DNA from: Archangium violaceum
Lineage (GTDB): Bacteria > Myxococcota > Myxococcia > Myxococcales > Myxococcaceae
DNA length: 64,000 nt
Reading direction: 5' to 3'
Assembly (NCBI RefSeq): GCF_016887565.1
Contig: NZ_CP069396.1
Span: forward strand, 13,002,001 to 13,066,000
The position numbers were made by a program, and so were the translations under genes. The notes beneath the pieces were generated by a model. That model was not told the DNA's origin. It saw only the letters and a program-made list of their open reading frames with translations, and did no database searches. This document shows, in pieces, positions 16,197-23,826 of the stretch (its first letter is position 1; each line of letters opens with the position of its first letter).

Positions 16197-17543
16197 ATGC
16201 GCGGCTCATGGAGTGGACTCGGGTTGCTGCTGGTGGTGCCCTGGTTGGCGAGCTGTGCGAGCGGGCCCGAGATTCGCCTGCATATTGGTCAGGGCACACC
16301 CATCGTCTACTCGCCGCCGACCGCCCAGCCCCCGCCAGTGCAAATCCGCCAGGAGGAGTTCGTCTCGTCCTTGGTGGACCTGCTGCTGCACATGCCCCTG
16401 ACCGTGGACATGCCCCGGTGGGAGGGGCGGATACAGCATGCCTCCTGGGAGGGAGGCTCGCGAGACCCGGCCCAGGGGATGATGGAACGTCAGTGTGCGC
16501 CCTCGGAGCCACCGGATGGATGCCTCGTACTGCCGAAAGACGCGCCGCCTCCGGAGACGCTGGCGCGCATGCGGCTGGCGCTCTCGTTCGCCATGGACAC
16601 CGTGTGGGAGGGGGCCGCCGTTCCCATCAGCGAGTACCTCGATCCGCTGGCCTTCAAGATCATGGTCTGCACGGCGATGAGCACCTATCTGCTCACGCTG
16701 ATGATTCCCGAGCCGGTGACCAAGGGACTGGCGGCGATACTGACGTTGTACCTCGTGGCGTACCTGGGCCTGGGGCCAGTGTGGTCCATGGTGGAGGCCA
16801 GTTGGAAGTTGCTGGAGGAGACCAAGCGCGCCACCACCACCGAGGAGATGAAGGAGGCGGGCCACCGCTTCGGCCGGGTGCTGGGGGACAGTGGCATGCG
16901 CGTGCTGCTGCTGCTGGCGACGGCGGCGCTGTCAGGTGAAACGAACTTCGTGGGCAAGGGACCGAAGCTGCCGGGCTTCGGACGAGCGGCGCTGGCATCG
17001 CCGGCGCGCACGGGCGTGATGCTTGAGGCGGCGGGGCAGGTGCGGTCGGTGGCGCTGGGCGTCAAACAACTAACAGTGGTGCTGCCGCCTACTGCGATGG
17101 CCGCCACTGCCATGGGGCCGGGCAGCGGGGCTCCGCCCAAGAAGGGCAGCCTCACCGGGCAAGCCAAGCAACCTCGCCCCAACGACGACAAGGAATCGAC
17201 CAGGGGTCGTGAGCGCGAGAACGAGTCGGCCCGCCTGCTCGCCGAGAACGGTTACGATGTGGAGCAGAACCCACCGGCCAAAACCAATGGTAAAAATCCC
17301 GATTACAAAATCAACGGACAGTACGCGGATTGCTATGCCCCCAGTACCAACAATCCCCGCAACATTCGCGACACAATCGCACGAAAGGTGAACCAGCAGC
17401 AGGCAGACAGAATCGTCCTCAATCTCGAGGACAGCCGGGTAACACTCGAGGCCCTCAAGAAACAGCTCTTGGACAACCCCATCGCCGACCTGAAGGAACT
17501 CATCGCGATCAGAGACGGACAGCTCATCTTGCTCCATCCCTGA
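16197..17543 (+). CDS. SitA-like polymorphic toxin lipoprotein with CdiA-type tRNase tip
   Basis: A 448-residue lipoprotein toxin. The ATG at 16197 follows GAGGAGG and gives lipobox LASC. The middle holds hydrophobic helices (about 150-195, LTLMIPEPVTKGL and LTLYLVAYLGLG), as in myxobacterial SitA toxins that pass between kin cells by outer-membrane exchange. After a polar linker near 340 the C-terminal ~105 residues resemble the CdiA C-terminal nuclease domain (CdiA_C, PF18451-like): NESARLLAENGYDVEQNP, GKNPDYKING, ADCYAP, NIRDTIARKVNQQQADRIV. In CDI systems such domains cleave tRNA. The DNA coding for this tip is clearly richer in A/T than the surroundings, pointing to recent acquisition. 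The next gene, 26 bp on, is the likely immunity gene. Confidence 0.85.
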   Translation: MRGSWSGLGLLLVVPWLASCASGPEIRLHIGQGTPIVYSPPTAQPPPVQIRQEEFVSSLVDLLLHMPLTVDMPRWEGRIQHASWEGGSRDPAQGMMERQCAPSEPPDGCLVLPKDAPPPETLARMRLALSFAMDTVWEGAAVPISEYLDPLAFKIMVCTAMSTYLLTLMIPEPVTKGLAAILTLYLVAYLGLGPVWSMVEASWKLLEETKRATTTEEMKEAGHRFGRVLGDSGMRVLLLLATAALSGETNFVGKGPKLPGFGRAALASPARTGVMLEAAGQVRSVALGVKQLTVVLPPTAMAATAMGPGSGAPPKKGSLTGQAKQPRPNDDKESTRGRERENESARLLAENGYDVEQNPPAKTNGKNPDYKINGQYADCYAPSTNNPRNIRDTIARKVNQQQADRIVLNLEDSRVTLEALKKQLLDNPIADLKELIAIRDGQLILLHP

Positions 17544-17569
17544 GGGACTACCCTCGAAAGGAGTCTGAC

Positions 17570-18022
17570 ATGGCTTTGGACTACGATCTTTTTCTGTCAA
17601 CCCGTATGAAGCCAGCACAAGCTCTGGAGAAACTGGCGGGTCAGCTCCCCGGACTGGATTGGAGTGAAGACAGATTCTTCTTGTTCGACACGACAGTGTC
17701 GATCTGCGCCACTGAAAGCATGAGCGAGGAGTCCATCAAGGACGCTTTTCATTTCACCCCAACACTCACCGTCGGGTTCCGCCGCTCGCACGATGCGGAC
17801 TGGGATGGATTCAGACAGGTCTTGCTGGACGCATGCCTGCTCTTGCTAGACGAAGCAGAAGACGCGCTCCTCCTCTTCAACGGAGAACGCATAGAGTTCC
17901 AGCGGTTCGGAGGGCAGTTCGTCTTCAACGCGGAATCTGGCTATTGGCGCGATGAAGCTTGGCTGAAGAGTCAGCTCACCATTCCCTTTGAATGCCGCCC
18001 CTTGCCATCACCACTGCTGTAG
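17570..18022 (+). CDS. SitI-like immunity protein
   Basis: A 150-residue cytoplasmic protein beginning MALDYDLFLSTRM, with an AAAGGAG site at ideal spacing. It lies 26 bp after the toxin gene and shares its lower GC content. The sequence is acidic (DEAEDALLLFNGERIEF, YWRDEAWL) and resembles small SitI3-like proteins paired with SitA toxins in myxobacteria. Position, size and charge support a role in binding and blocking the tRNase tip; direct binding is inferred, not shown. The stop is followed by 68 bp to a convergent HNH gene. Confidence 0.75.
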   Translation: MALDYDLFLSTRMKPAQALEKLAGQLPGLDWSEDRFFLFDTTVSICATESMSEESIKDAFHFTPTLTVGFRRSHDADWDGFRQVLLDACLLLLDEAEDALLLFNGERIEFQRFGGQFVFNAESGYWRDEAWLKSQLTIPFECRPLPSPLL

Positions 18023-18090
18023 GAGTCTCGAGCACTCTGAAGGACGGCTGGACACTCCAGAAGCCTGTCGACGGTGAGCCCAGCCCCGAC

Positions 18091-19035
18091 TCACCCCACC
18101 TGACGGAAACGCTCGTACCGCTCCTCCAGGAACCGCTGTCCTGGCTGGTCCTCTCGATTCCGGGGCAAATGGAGATTCTGGCCATGGAAGGCCTTCACCG
18201 CATGCTCCAGTGTCGGACCATCGCGGGTCTCGAGCAGCGTCTTGGACAGTTCGATGACCCCGTCAGGCCGGATGCCCATCAGGTCCGTGTCGAATACGCC
18301 GTGATGCAGCCGGCATAGCGCCAGTCCGTTCGGCACCACTGGCTCGCCCTTCTCCTCCCGGTCCGGCACGATGTGCGCCGCGTCCAGCAGTTCCGCCCTC
18401 GGTAGCCGACATACCGCGCACCGCGTCTCGTAGGCTCGCAACACCTCCAGCCGGAACCGCGCTTGATGCAGCCTTCGCTTCGCCTGGACCGTGACGTACT
18501 CGCGGCGGCTCTCGCTACCCTTCGCATCCGCCACCATCGGCACGCCGAGTTGCCTCACCATCATCACCGCATCGTCGGCCGAGAGCGTGCACTCCATCCG
18601 CTCCCGGTCGATTCCCCGGATGTAGATGGGCCAGATGGGTTGGTAGACGCCCACCTCGACCGCGCAGAAGTAGATCAACGGCACCGACCACTTCCACGCC
18701 CACTCGAGCAACTGATTGTCTCGATTGTCCGGATCGTCCCCCTGCAGCTTGTAGACGAAGACCCCATCTTCCTTCTGGGAATCCTCGTAGCGAGCGACGC
18801 GGCCACCACGCGGAATGATGGTCTTGATCGAGAGTGGGCCCCCTCCTCGCATCTCCTTCGGCCGGAAGATACCTCGCGCCTTGGTGGCGAAGTGGAAGTG
18901 CTGGCCCTTGAAGTCGAAGCCTCGCTGGAGGGCGTCCCACTCCAACGTGGGCCCATGACGCGCCACCAGCCACTCCAACGTCTGGAAGGCGGCGACACGG
19001 ATTTCCCAGTCTGGATCGACTGTAGGTAGGGCCAT
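18091..19035 (-). CDS. HNH endonuclease
   Basis: A 314-residue protein with a C-terminal HNH nuclease domain: CAVCRLP is the first Cys pair, LLDAAHIVPD carries the catalytic His, and VPNGLALCRLHHGVFD holds the Asn and last His. The pattern is the HNH_2 type with C-x2-C and L-C-x2-H-H. The N-terminal ~180 residues form a distinct domain (FDFKGQHFHFATKARGIF, MRGGGPLSIKTI) that may recognise DNA. No methyltransferase is adjacent, so a classical restriction system is not supported. It converges on the SitA/SitI pair and may share its mobile origin. The start at 19035 lies in a sparse stretch after a large hairpin. Confidence 0.85.
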   Translation of the reverse strand: MALPTVDPDWEIRVAAFQTLEWLVARHGPTLEWDALQRGFDFKGQHFHFATKARGIFRPKEMRGGGPLSIKTIIPRGGRVARYEDSQKEDGVFVYKLQGDDPDNRDNQLLEWAWKWSVPLIYFCAVEVGVYQPIWPIYIRGIDRERMECTLSADDAVMMVRQLGVPMVADAKGSESRREYVTVQAKRRLHQARFRLEVLRAYETRCAVCRLPRAELLDAAHIVPDREEKGEPVVPNGLALCRLHHGVFDTDLMGIRPDGVIELSKTLLETRDGPTLEHAVKAFHGQNLHLPRNREDQPGQRFLEERYERFRQVG

Positions 19036-19125
19036 CAGGGCCCGACCAGGTTAGCGGGCCCACTTCCATCCCACAACCCTCCGGGTTCCGGCCGGCACGC
19101 GAGACCTGCTCAGGCGCTGATGGGA

Positions 19126-19204
19126 GGGGGCCTCCGGTCGCGCACTCGAGCAACTGGTCCGATAGTCGGACCAGTTGGAGCAACTCGCGACCGGAAGGGG
19201 CCCC
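19126..19204. terminator. Long imperfect hairpin
   Basis: A perfect inner stem of 12 bp (CAACTGGTCCGA at 19151-19162, TCGGACCAGTTG at 19166-19177, loop of three) lies inside an outer stem (CCGGTCGCG at 19134-19142 with CGCGACCGG at 19186-19194, then G-rich flanks). It sits between two minus-strand genes. There is no T-run, so it may be a terminator, attenuator or protein-binding site. Confidence 0.5.
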
Positions 19205-19216
19205 GGCCCCTCGGGT

Positions 19217-19321
19217 TCAGGAGGGAAAGCGAGCCCCGGGCCGCTGGACGTCAGTGCATCCGATGATGCGCAGCGGTCGACCTCCTGGTGTGCGTGGTCC
19301 CAGTATGCAGATGACGACCAT
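19217..19321 (-). pseudogene. Remnant related to the 3' end of the kinase gene at 20427
   Basis: A 34-codon frame ends DVQRPGARFPS, almost the same as the kinase ending YVQRPGARFPY. At DNA level 19209-19252 and 20419-20462 differ at about six of 44 positions, and the match runs past the stop codon. The rest of the frame shows nothing familiar. It looks like the tail of a lost or shuffled paralogue. A functional short protein is less likely. Confidence 0.4.
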
Positions 19322-19333
19322 GGGCCTCGTCCG

Positions 19334-20137
19334 CTAATGCCGCCCCAACTCCCTGTCCCAGGCAGCCAACTGTACGGCCACCGAGTATTTCTCGGCGCTG
19401 GAGAGGTCGTCGAAGTCCTTTGGGGGAAGCGCGCAGAGGCGCTCGCGCAGGAAGTCCGGGTCGCTGAGCACCTCGCGGTGCTTCAAGTCGGTGTCCCCCT
19501 TCACCAGGACAGGCATCAACCGGAGCACGGCCTCCTCGCCATCTTCTCGGGTAGCGCGAGCCATGCGCTCCACCGTCAGGGCCAAGTGCTCGCGGACCGA
19601 GGCAGGGCCTCCGGGGCACCAGGCCTCCAGGGTCTTGCGGTAGATGTCCTCCATGAGCTCTTCCAGCGTGTACTTCCTACCGGGCCAGAACGCGTAGCGA
19701 AGCCCCTGGAGCACATCCCAGAAGCGGAGCAGCGAGGCGAGTCGGTTCGCCATGCGCTCCGCGCTCCGCAAAGGGGGTGGAGACACGACATGGTAGAGGG
19801 CCCCCCATGGGGTGCCCAGGCAGAAGGACTCGAAGGCGTCCCTCGTGCGTTGACGCTCCTCCTCCGGGACGCCTTCATTCAAATCCATGAAGACGCCGCC
19901 GAACATGTGCACCCGCCAGCGCGGGCGGGACCAGTCGAAATCTTCGGCCCCCGAGTGCATCACCAGCACCTCGCCGGGCTGCACCTGGCGCATCTGCCGG
20001 GGCTGGGGAAAGGCACCGGTCTTGAGGTACTCCCGGGCCCACCAGCGGCCCTCGGCTCTCACCTTGCGGCGGATGGCGGCGGTGGTGTCGTAGAGCCACG
20101 CTGGAAACTCGAGCACCGGACATTGTTCCGGGGTCAT
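19334..20137 (-). CDS. Hypothetical protein
   Basis: A 267-residue protein without signal peptide or membrane segments. It begins MTPEQCPVLEFPAWLYD and contains LKTGAFPQPRQM, EVLVMHSGAEDFDWSRPRW, FESFCLGTPWGALYHV and a helical C-terminus with FDDLSSAEKYSVAVQLAAW. I do not recognise the family. A short GAAAGG sequence stands just before the ATG at 20137; an in-frame start six codons earlier is possible. It lies in a loose region with a kinase upstream and the HNH gene downstream, separated by hairpins, so co-transcription is doubtful. Confidence 0.65.
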   Translation of the reverse strand: MTPEQCPVLEFPAWLYDTTAAIRRKVRAEGRWWAREYLKTGAFPQPRQMRQVQPGEVLVMHSGAEDFDWSRPRWRVHMFGGVFMDLNEGVPEEERQRTRDAFESFCLGTPWGALYHVVSPPPLRSAERMANRLASLLRFWDVLQGLRYAFWPGRKYTLEELMEDIYRKTLEAWCPGGPASVREHLALTVERMARATREDGEEAVLRLMPVLVKGDTDLKHREVLSDPDFLRERLCALPPKDFDDLSSAEKYSVAVQLAAWDRELGRH

Positions 20138-20251
20138 GGCCTTTCGCCCTACCACAGCGGTCAGAAGCGCCTCAAGCGCCAGGCACTTCGCTCGCTCCGA
20201 GGGCGGCGGGTGCCTCCCGCCTACTCAGCGGCAGTCCACGGACAGGTAGAC

Positions 20252-20410
20252 CTAGCCCTGGATGCCCTTGGGCCGTTCGCTCCCTTCATACGCAGCCCGG
20301 ATCGCCTGCTCGGCCAATTCACCGCGCTGTTCTATTTCTTCCCTGGGCAACTCAACACCCTTTGAACAAGAGCGGAGTTCCTTCGCGCACGGGCTCCGCT
20401 CTTGCCGCAC
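20252..20410 (-). CDS. Possible small protein (52 aa)
   Basis: A short frame starting at GTG 20410 ends ELPREEIEQRGELAEQAIRA followed by AYEGSERPKGIQG and a stop. The composition of its second half looks protein-like. Its first half overlaps a strong inverted repeat, no good ribosome site is seen, and it may be the tail of a decayed gene. Low confidence. Confidence 0.25.
   Translation of the reverse strand: MRQERSPCAKELRSCSKGVELPREEIEQRGELAEQAIRAAYEGSERPKGIQG
20367..20404 (-). terminator. Likely terminator after the kinase gene
   Basis: CAAGAGCGGAG and CTCCGCTCTTG form a perfect 11-bp stem with a 16-base loop, 23 bp after the kinase stop. The downstream side on the minus strand is TTC-rich but lacks a long T-run. 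Confidence 0.55.
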
Positions 20411-20426
20411 CAACTACGCCTCGGGC

Positions 20427-22250
20427 TCAGTAGGGAAAGCGAGCCCCAGGCCTCTGAACGTACGTGTGCACCATGGGGTCATTGAGAACGGTGGCGCCAG
20501 GGCTGTGGTCCACCTTGGTTGGGTCGACCTCGACGCCCCTGATCGGGAAGGCCGCGTACGTCTCTACTCCGAACTCCTTCTCGGTGGCCAGGTCCACGGC
20601 CACCGCGCAAATGAGAGATGGCACGCGGCCGTGCGTCGGATAGAGCTGATCGAGATAGATCCGGTCGAATCGAACGTAGACTCGATCCGGGAACACCTTC
20701 GCCTCACCCTTCACCCAGTAGGTCCTGTCGTCGGGCAAGATCATCCATCCCTCCACCGGGCCGGTCCGGATGTTGACGGCGGCCGACTCCGTGACACCCG
20801 CCAGGGTGGTGGTCACCAGTTCGACGCGCGTAAGGGGACCCTTGAGGTTCATCTTCTCGGCTGTCGCGAGGGCCTCTGAAGGGCACCGTTCGAGGACTTC
20901 CCCATGGTCAGGCCGAACGGGCGTTCCCGCACACGCCAGGAGGTTCGCCGAGGCCGCGCAGACACCGAGCAGCGCGCAGATACCGCCGAAGGGTCTTGGG
21001 GGCGCGGAGAGCACGGAGGAGTCATCGTCAGTCCAGGAAGTGAGCACGGGTGTGTGTCCTTTCTCGGTAGGCGCTGGCATGACCAGCGTGGTGGAAGCCG
21101 CGCCGCGACACGCCTCTTCCAGGGCAGGCGCGCACACCGCGCGGACGAGCCACCACCCTATCCCGAGCAGAACCCACCCGAGAGCGAGCACCGCCAGCGC
21201 CCTTTCCCAGGTTGCGTGATGCGGCGCCTCCTGGTGCCGCTCACCCGTGCGCCCAGCCTCCGTGGGAGTTTCCTGAACCTCCCCTGTTCCCGATGGGAAC
21301 GGCTCCTCTTCGCTCTCGGTGGGAAAGGCATACGGCGCCGTCCAGGCTTCCGTCGCCTCGTCCCTTCGCAGCACTCGCATCAGTTCCTGGTGAACAGCCC
21401 TGGCATTCGGAGGGCGCTGCTCCGGCGCCTTCGCCAGCAGCCTCATCACCAGAGCGTTCAGCTCTGGCGGCACTCGCGGATCCAACAACATGGGTTCCTT
21501 GGGCGGAAGGAACTCGATGGCGAGCAGGAGCTGTGCCGGAGGCAGACGGGGATTGAAGGGATGACAGTCGGTGAGGGCCTCGTAGAGCAAGGCCCCGAAG
21601 GCATAGAGATCGGCCGAGGGCTTCGCGGGGAGACGAGCACCTTGCTCCCACTCGCCACCTCGTAGGAAGGCAGCCACCTCCGGGGGCATGTTGTGGAACG
21701 TCACCGGAGGCAGAGCCTGCGTCAGCGTGTAGGCCCCCGGCAGGAACACCGCGCCGAAGTCGATGAGAAAGGGCTTTTCATCGCCATCCCGCACCAGGAT
21801 GTTGTCGGCCTTGATGTCGCGGTGGCACACGCCTCGCTCGTGCAGCTCCGCCAGCACCAGAGCCATCTCTCCCAGCACCCCCACCAGCCGGCACAACGGG
21901 GCGTGAGTCCTCCAGCGCCACTCATTGAAGGTGAAGCCGGGGACGTAGTCGGTGACGAAGAAGAAGTGGCCCCTCTCCAGGTCCGGCCAGCGGCCCATCT
22001 CGTGGACGACCAGCAGGTTGGGATGCCGGAAATGCCCCAGCGAGATCGCCTCACGAAAGGCTCGCTCATCCTCACGAGCCTCGTCATCGTCGCTCGGCGG
22101 ATGTGCAGCCATCTTGAGTGTGTAGGGCTTGCCTTCGTGCTCCACCAGGAAGGTGATCGCGAAACCACCACGGCCCAGGCGACGAACCACCCGGTAGTGC
22201 CGAATGGAGTCTCCCGGCTGAAGCAGGTCCGGGTGGAAGGACTTCGTCAT
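20427..22250 (-). CDS. Serine/threonine protein kinase with membrane anchor and extracytoplasmic domain
   Basis: A 607-residue Hanks-type kinase. The kinase domain (about 18-285) has the Gly-rich loop LGRGGFAITF, the ATP Lys in YTLKMA, HRDIKADNIL, the DFG in LIDFGAV and MPPEV in place of APE. A membrane segment follows at about 345-367 (LAVLALGWVLLGIGWW). A second hydrophobic patch further on (ICALLGVCAASANLLAC) looks like a lipoprotein signal inside the chain, as if a lipoprotein gene had been fused. The remaining ~165 residues are probably extracytoplasmic and have no known motif. The ATG overlaps the stop of the DUF2381 gene by four bases. Together they may sense an envelope signal. Confidence 0.9.
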   Translation of the reverse strand: MTKSFHPDLLQPGDSIRHYRVVRRLGRGGFAITFLVEHEGKPYTLKMAAHPPSDDDEAREDERAFREAISLGHFRHPNLLVVHEMGRWPDLERGHFFFVTDYVPGFTFNEWRWRTHAPLCRLVGVLGEMALVLAELHERGVCHRDIKADNILVRDGDEKPFLIDFGAVFLPGAYTLTQALPPVTFHNMPPEVAAFLRGGEWEQGARLPAKPSADLYAFGALLYEALTDCHPFNPRLPPAQLLLAIEFLPPKEPMLLDPRVPPELNALVMRLLAKAPEQRPPNARAVHQELMRVLRRDEATEAWTAPYAFPTESEEEPFPSGTGEVQETPTEAGRTGERHQEAPHHATWERALAVLALGWVLLGIGWWLVRAVCAPALEEACRGAASTTLVMPAPTEKGHTPVLTSWTDDDSSVLSAPPRPFGGICALLGVCAASANLLACAGTPVRPDHGEVLERCPSEALATAEKMNLKGPLTRVELVTTTLAGVTESAAVNIRTGPVEGWMILPDDRTYWVKGEAKVFPDRVYVRFDRIYLDQLYPTHGRVPSLICAVAVDLATEKEFGVETYAAFPIRGVEVDPTKVDHSPGATVLNDPMVHTYVQRPGARFPY

Positions 22251-23125
22251 GGCGGCAACCTCACATCCTCCAGACGCAGCGTCCGGGGACCCTCCTCCTC
22301 CAACGTCAGCGCCAAACACTCGACCCCCTCCGGCATCCGCACGATGAAGGTGTGAACCTGCCCTTGATGCCCGTCTACGGCCTTCGTCATGAGAGTGGGA
22401 GGCGGGAGTTCCACACCCGCCTGAGCGTCCTTGCACCGGGCTTCCAGCCGAAACCTCATGATTCGCCAGGGTCTGGAGGTGGCTCGGAAGTACTCGATGG
22501 CCACTGTCACGAACAGTCGTCGATCAATCCGGAGCAGGGACTCAACCCTGGCCCGAACATCACCTGCTCGCGTGAAGCTCTGCACCTCCTTGTGGATGAC
22601 GAGCGACAACCTCGGTTGTGAGCCCGGCTCGTGACTCGCGAGGAGCATCCTCGCCACCGCGTCCGCGTCATCTCCCTCCGCTGTCTCCGCCCGCCCGGCC
22701 TGCCCCGGCACGAGCACCACACGCGCCGTCAGGTCCACCTCGTCCCTCCGAGTGACGAGCGCCAGCGTCACCGTGCGCATCTCCCCCGTCTCCGTCCTTC
22801 CCGTCACCGGCAGCAGGACACGCTCCCCGTCCGCCACGTCGCGCAAGGGGACGACCACCAGGGAGCAAGCCCCCACCCGAAGCACCCCGACCCGCTCCTC
22901 CACCTCGGGCGGCAGGAGCACGTGCGGTTCGAGCAGGCCCTCGAAGTCCACCAACGTGGACAGTCCCGCGGCCACGCACAGCACGGGTGGCGCCCCTCCC
23001 GGCTGTCCCGCGAGGAGCACGGTCCCCTGCCTCTTCTCCCTCCCGGAGGCCCATGCCTCCCGCGCGGTCACCGTCGTGGACACGAGCAGGACCCAGAGCA
23101 CCACGGTCCAGGGGAGAGAGCGCAC
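22247..23125 (-). CDS. DUF2381 (TIGR02268) exported protein
   Basis: A 292-residue protein of a myxobacterial paralogous family (TIGR02268/DUF2381) whose genes often sit beside serine/threonine kinase genes. The GTG start at 23125 has a GGAGG site and yields a signal peptide (LPWTVVLWVLLVSTTVTA); the upstream in-frame ATG would bury it. Family blocks include TLVDFEGLLEPHVLLP, VVPLRDVADGERVLL, LALVTRRDEVDL, VQSFTRAGDV and AIEYFRA. The stop overlaps the kinase ATG (ATGA), so the two proteins are co-made, and the natural inference is that this periplasmic protein is a ligand sensor or partner for the kinase's outer domain. Confidence 0.85.
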   Translation of the reverse strand: MRSLPWTVVLWVLLVSTTVTAREAWASGREKRQGTVLLAGQPGGAPPVLCVAAGLSTLVDFEGLLEPHVLLPPEVEERVGVLRVGACSLVVVPLRDVADGERVLLPVTGRTETGEMRTVTLALVTRRDEVDLTARVVLVPGQAGRAETAEGDDADAVARMLLASHEPGSQPRLSLVIHKEVQSFTRAGDVRARVESLLRIDRRLFVTVAIEYFRATSRPWRIMRFRLEARCKDAQAGVELPPPTLMTKAVDGHQGQVHTFIVRMPEGVECLALTLEEEGPRTLRLEDVRLPP

Positions 23126-23194
23126 GGAGCCTCCGTGAAAGGGGCCGCAGGGTAGAGGAGCCCGCCTGCCAGGGCAAGGACTGTTCAACTTCCG

Positions 23195-23218
23195 GAGTCA
23201 CTCCCTCACAGGTGACTC
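23195..23218. promoter_or_regulatory. Inverted repeat in divergent promoter region
   Basis: GAGTCAC and GTGACTC are perfect 7-bp arms around 10 bases. The element lies between the DUF2381 start (-) and the SMI1/KNR4 start (+), with an A-rich stretch (GAAAAATC) beside it. A regulator site is possible. Confidence 0.35.
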
Positions 23219-23258
23219 GAAAAATCGTGTCCGGGTCCCTAGAGTCGCTCCCGCACCC

Positions 23259-23759
23259 ATGTACTTCGACCGATTCCTCGAAATGGTGGCCCGCAGTCAC
23301 TTCCCCAATCCCCCTGCCTCGCCTCGGCAGATCGAAGCGTTCGAGACCCGTGTCGGCTGGAAGCTGGATGACGAGCTGCGCGCCTTCTATCTGCGCTTCA
23401 ATGGCGCCGCCCTCTTCAAGCGGCCCGACTCGCCCTACCGCCTCCTCTCCCTCTCGGAAATCGTCCGCGCCCGCGTCGCCCTCTTCGGCCCCAGCGGCGA
23501 CACCGACGCCCACGGGCCGGCTTCCTGGTTCGTCCTCTGCTCCGTCCAGGATGGGGACTACGTCGCCATCGACGTGGGCCGCTCCTCCAATGGCCGCCAT
23601 CCCCTCTTCGACTGCGTCCACGAGCTGCTGCCCGGCTCTCCCGCGAACGCGCGCATCGCCTGGTCCTTCTCCGACTTCCTCGAACGTGCCCTGGAGAGCG
23701 AAGGCCGGCTCTATTGGCTGAGCCGCGGCTGGACACTCGGAAAGCCAGACACGCCGTAG
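23259..23759 (+). CDS. SMI1/KNR4 (SUKH) family protein
   Basis: A 166-residue cytoplasmic protein of the SMI1/KNR4 (SUKH) superfamily. Visible features are the opening helix block ASPRQIEAFETRVGWKLDDE, LRAFYLRFNGAALF (the family's YxxxNGG-like motif), a polar middle with WFVLCSVQDGDYVAIDVG, and the closing FSDFLERALES helix. In polymorphic toxin systems this fold often serves as immunity protein, but no toxin gene is adjacent here: upstream is the divergent DUF2381 gene and downstream a large helical protein. It may be an orphan immunity protein or a housekeeping member. Confidence 0.85.
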   Translation: MYFDRFLEMVARSHFPNPPASPRQIEAFETRVGWKLDDELRAFYLRFNGAALFKRPDSPYRLLSLSEIVRARVALFGPSGDTDAHGPASWFVLCSVQDGDYVAIDVGRSSNGRHPLFDCVHELLPGSPANARIAWSFSDFLERALESEGRLYWLSRGWTLGKPDTP

Positions 23760-23826
23760 GCCCGGGAACCAGCCGAGCACTCACGGGTGGCCAGACATGA
23801 CGGCCGAGGTCATATTCTGGCTACCT

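Noticed and set aside
18091-19035. A restriction-modification system around the HNH gene
   Set aside because: No methyltransferase or specificity gene is adjacent.
23259-23759. An immunity protein for a neighbouring toxin
   Set aside because: No toxin-like gene is adjacent, so only the fold is claimed.
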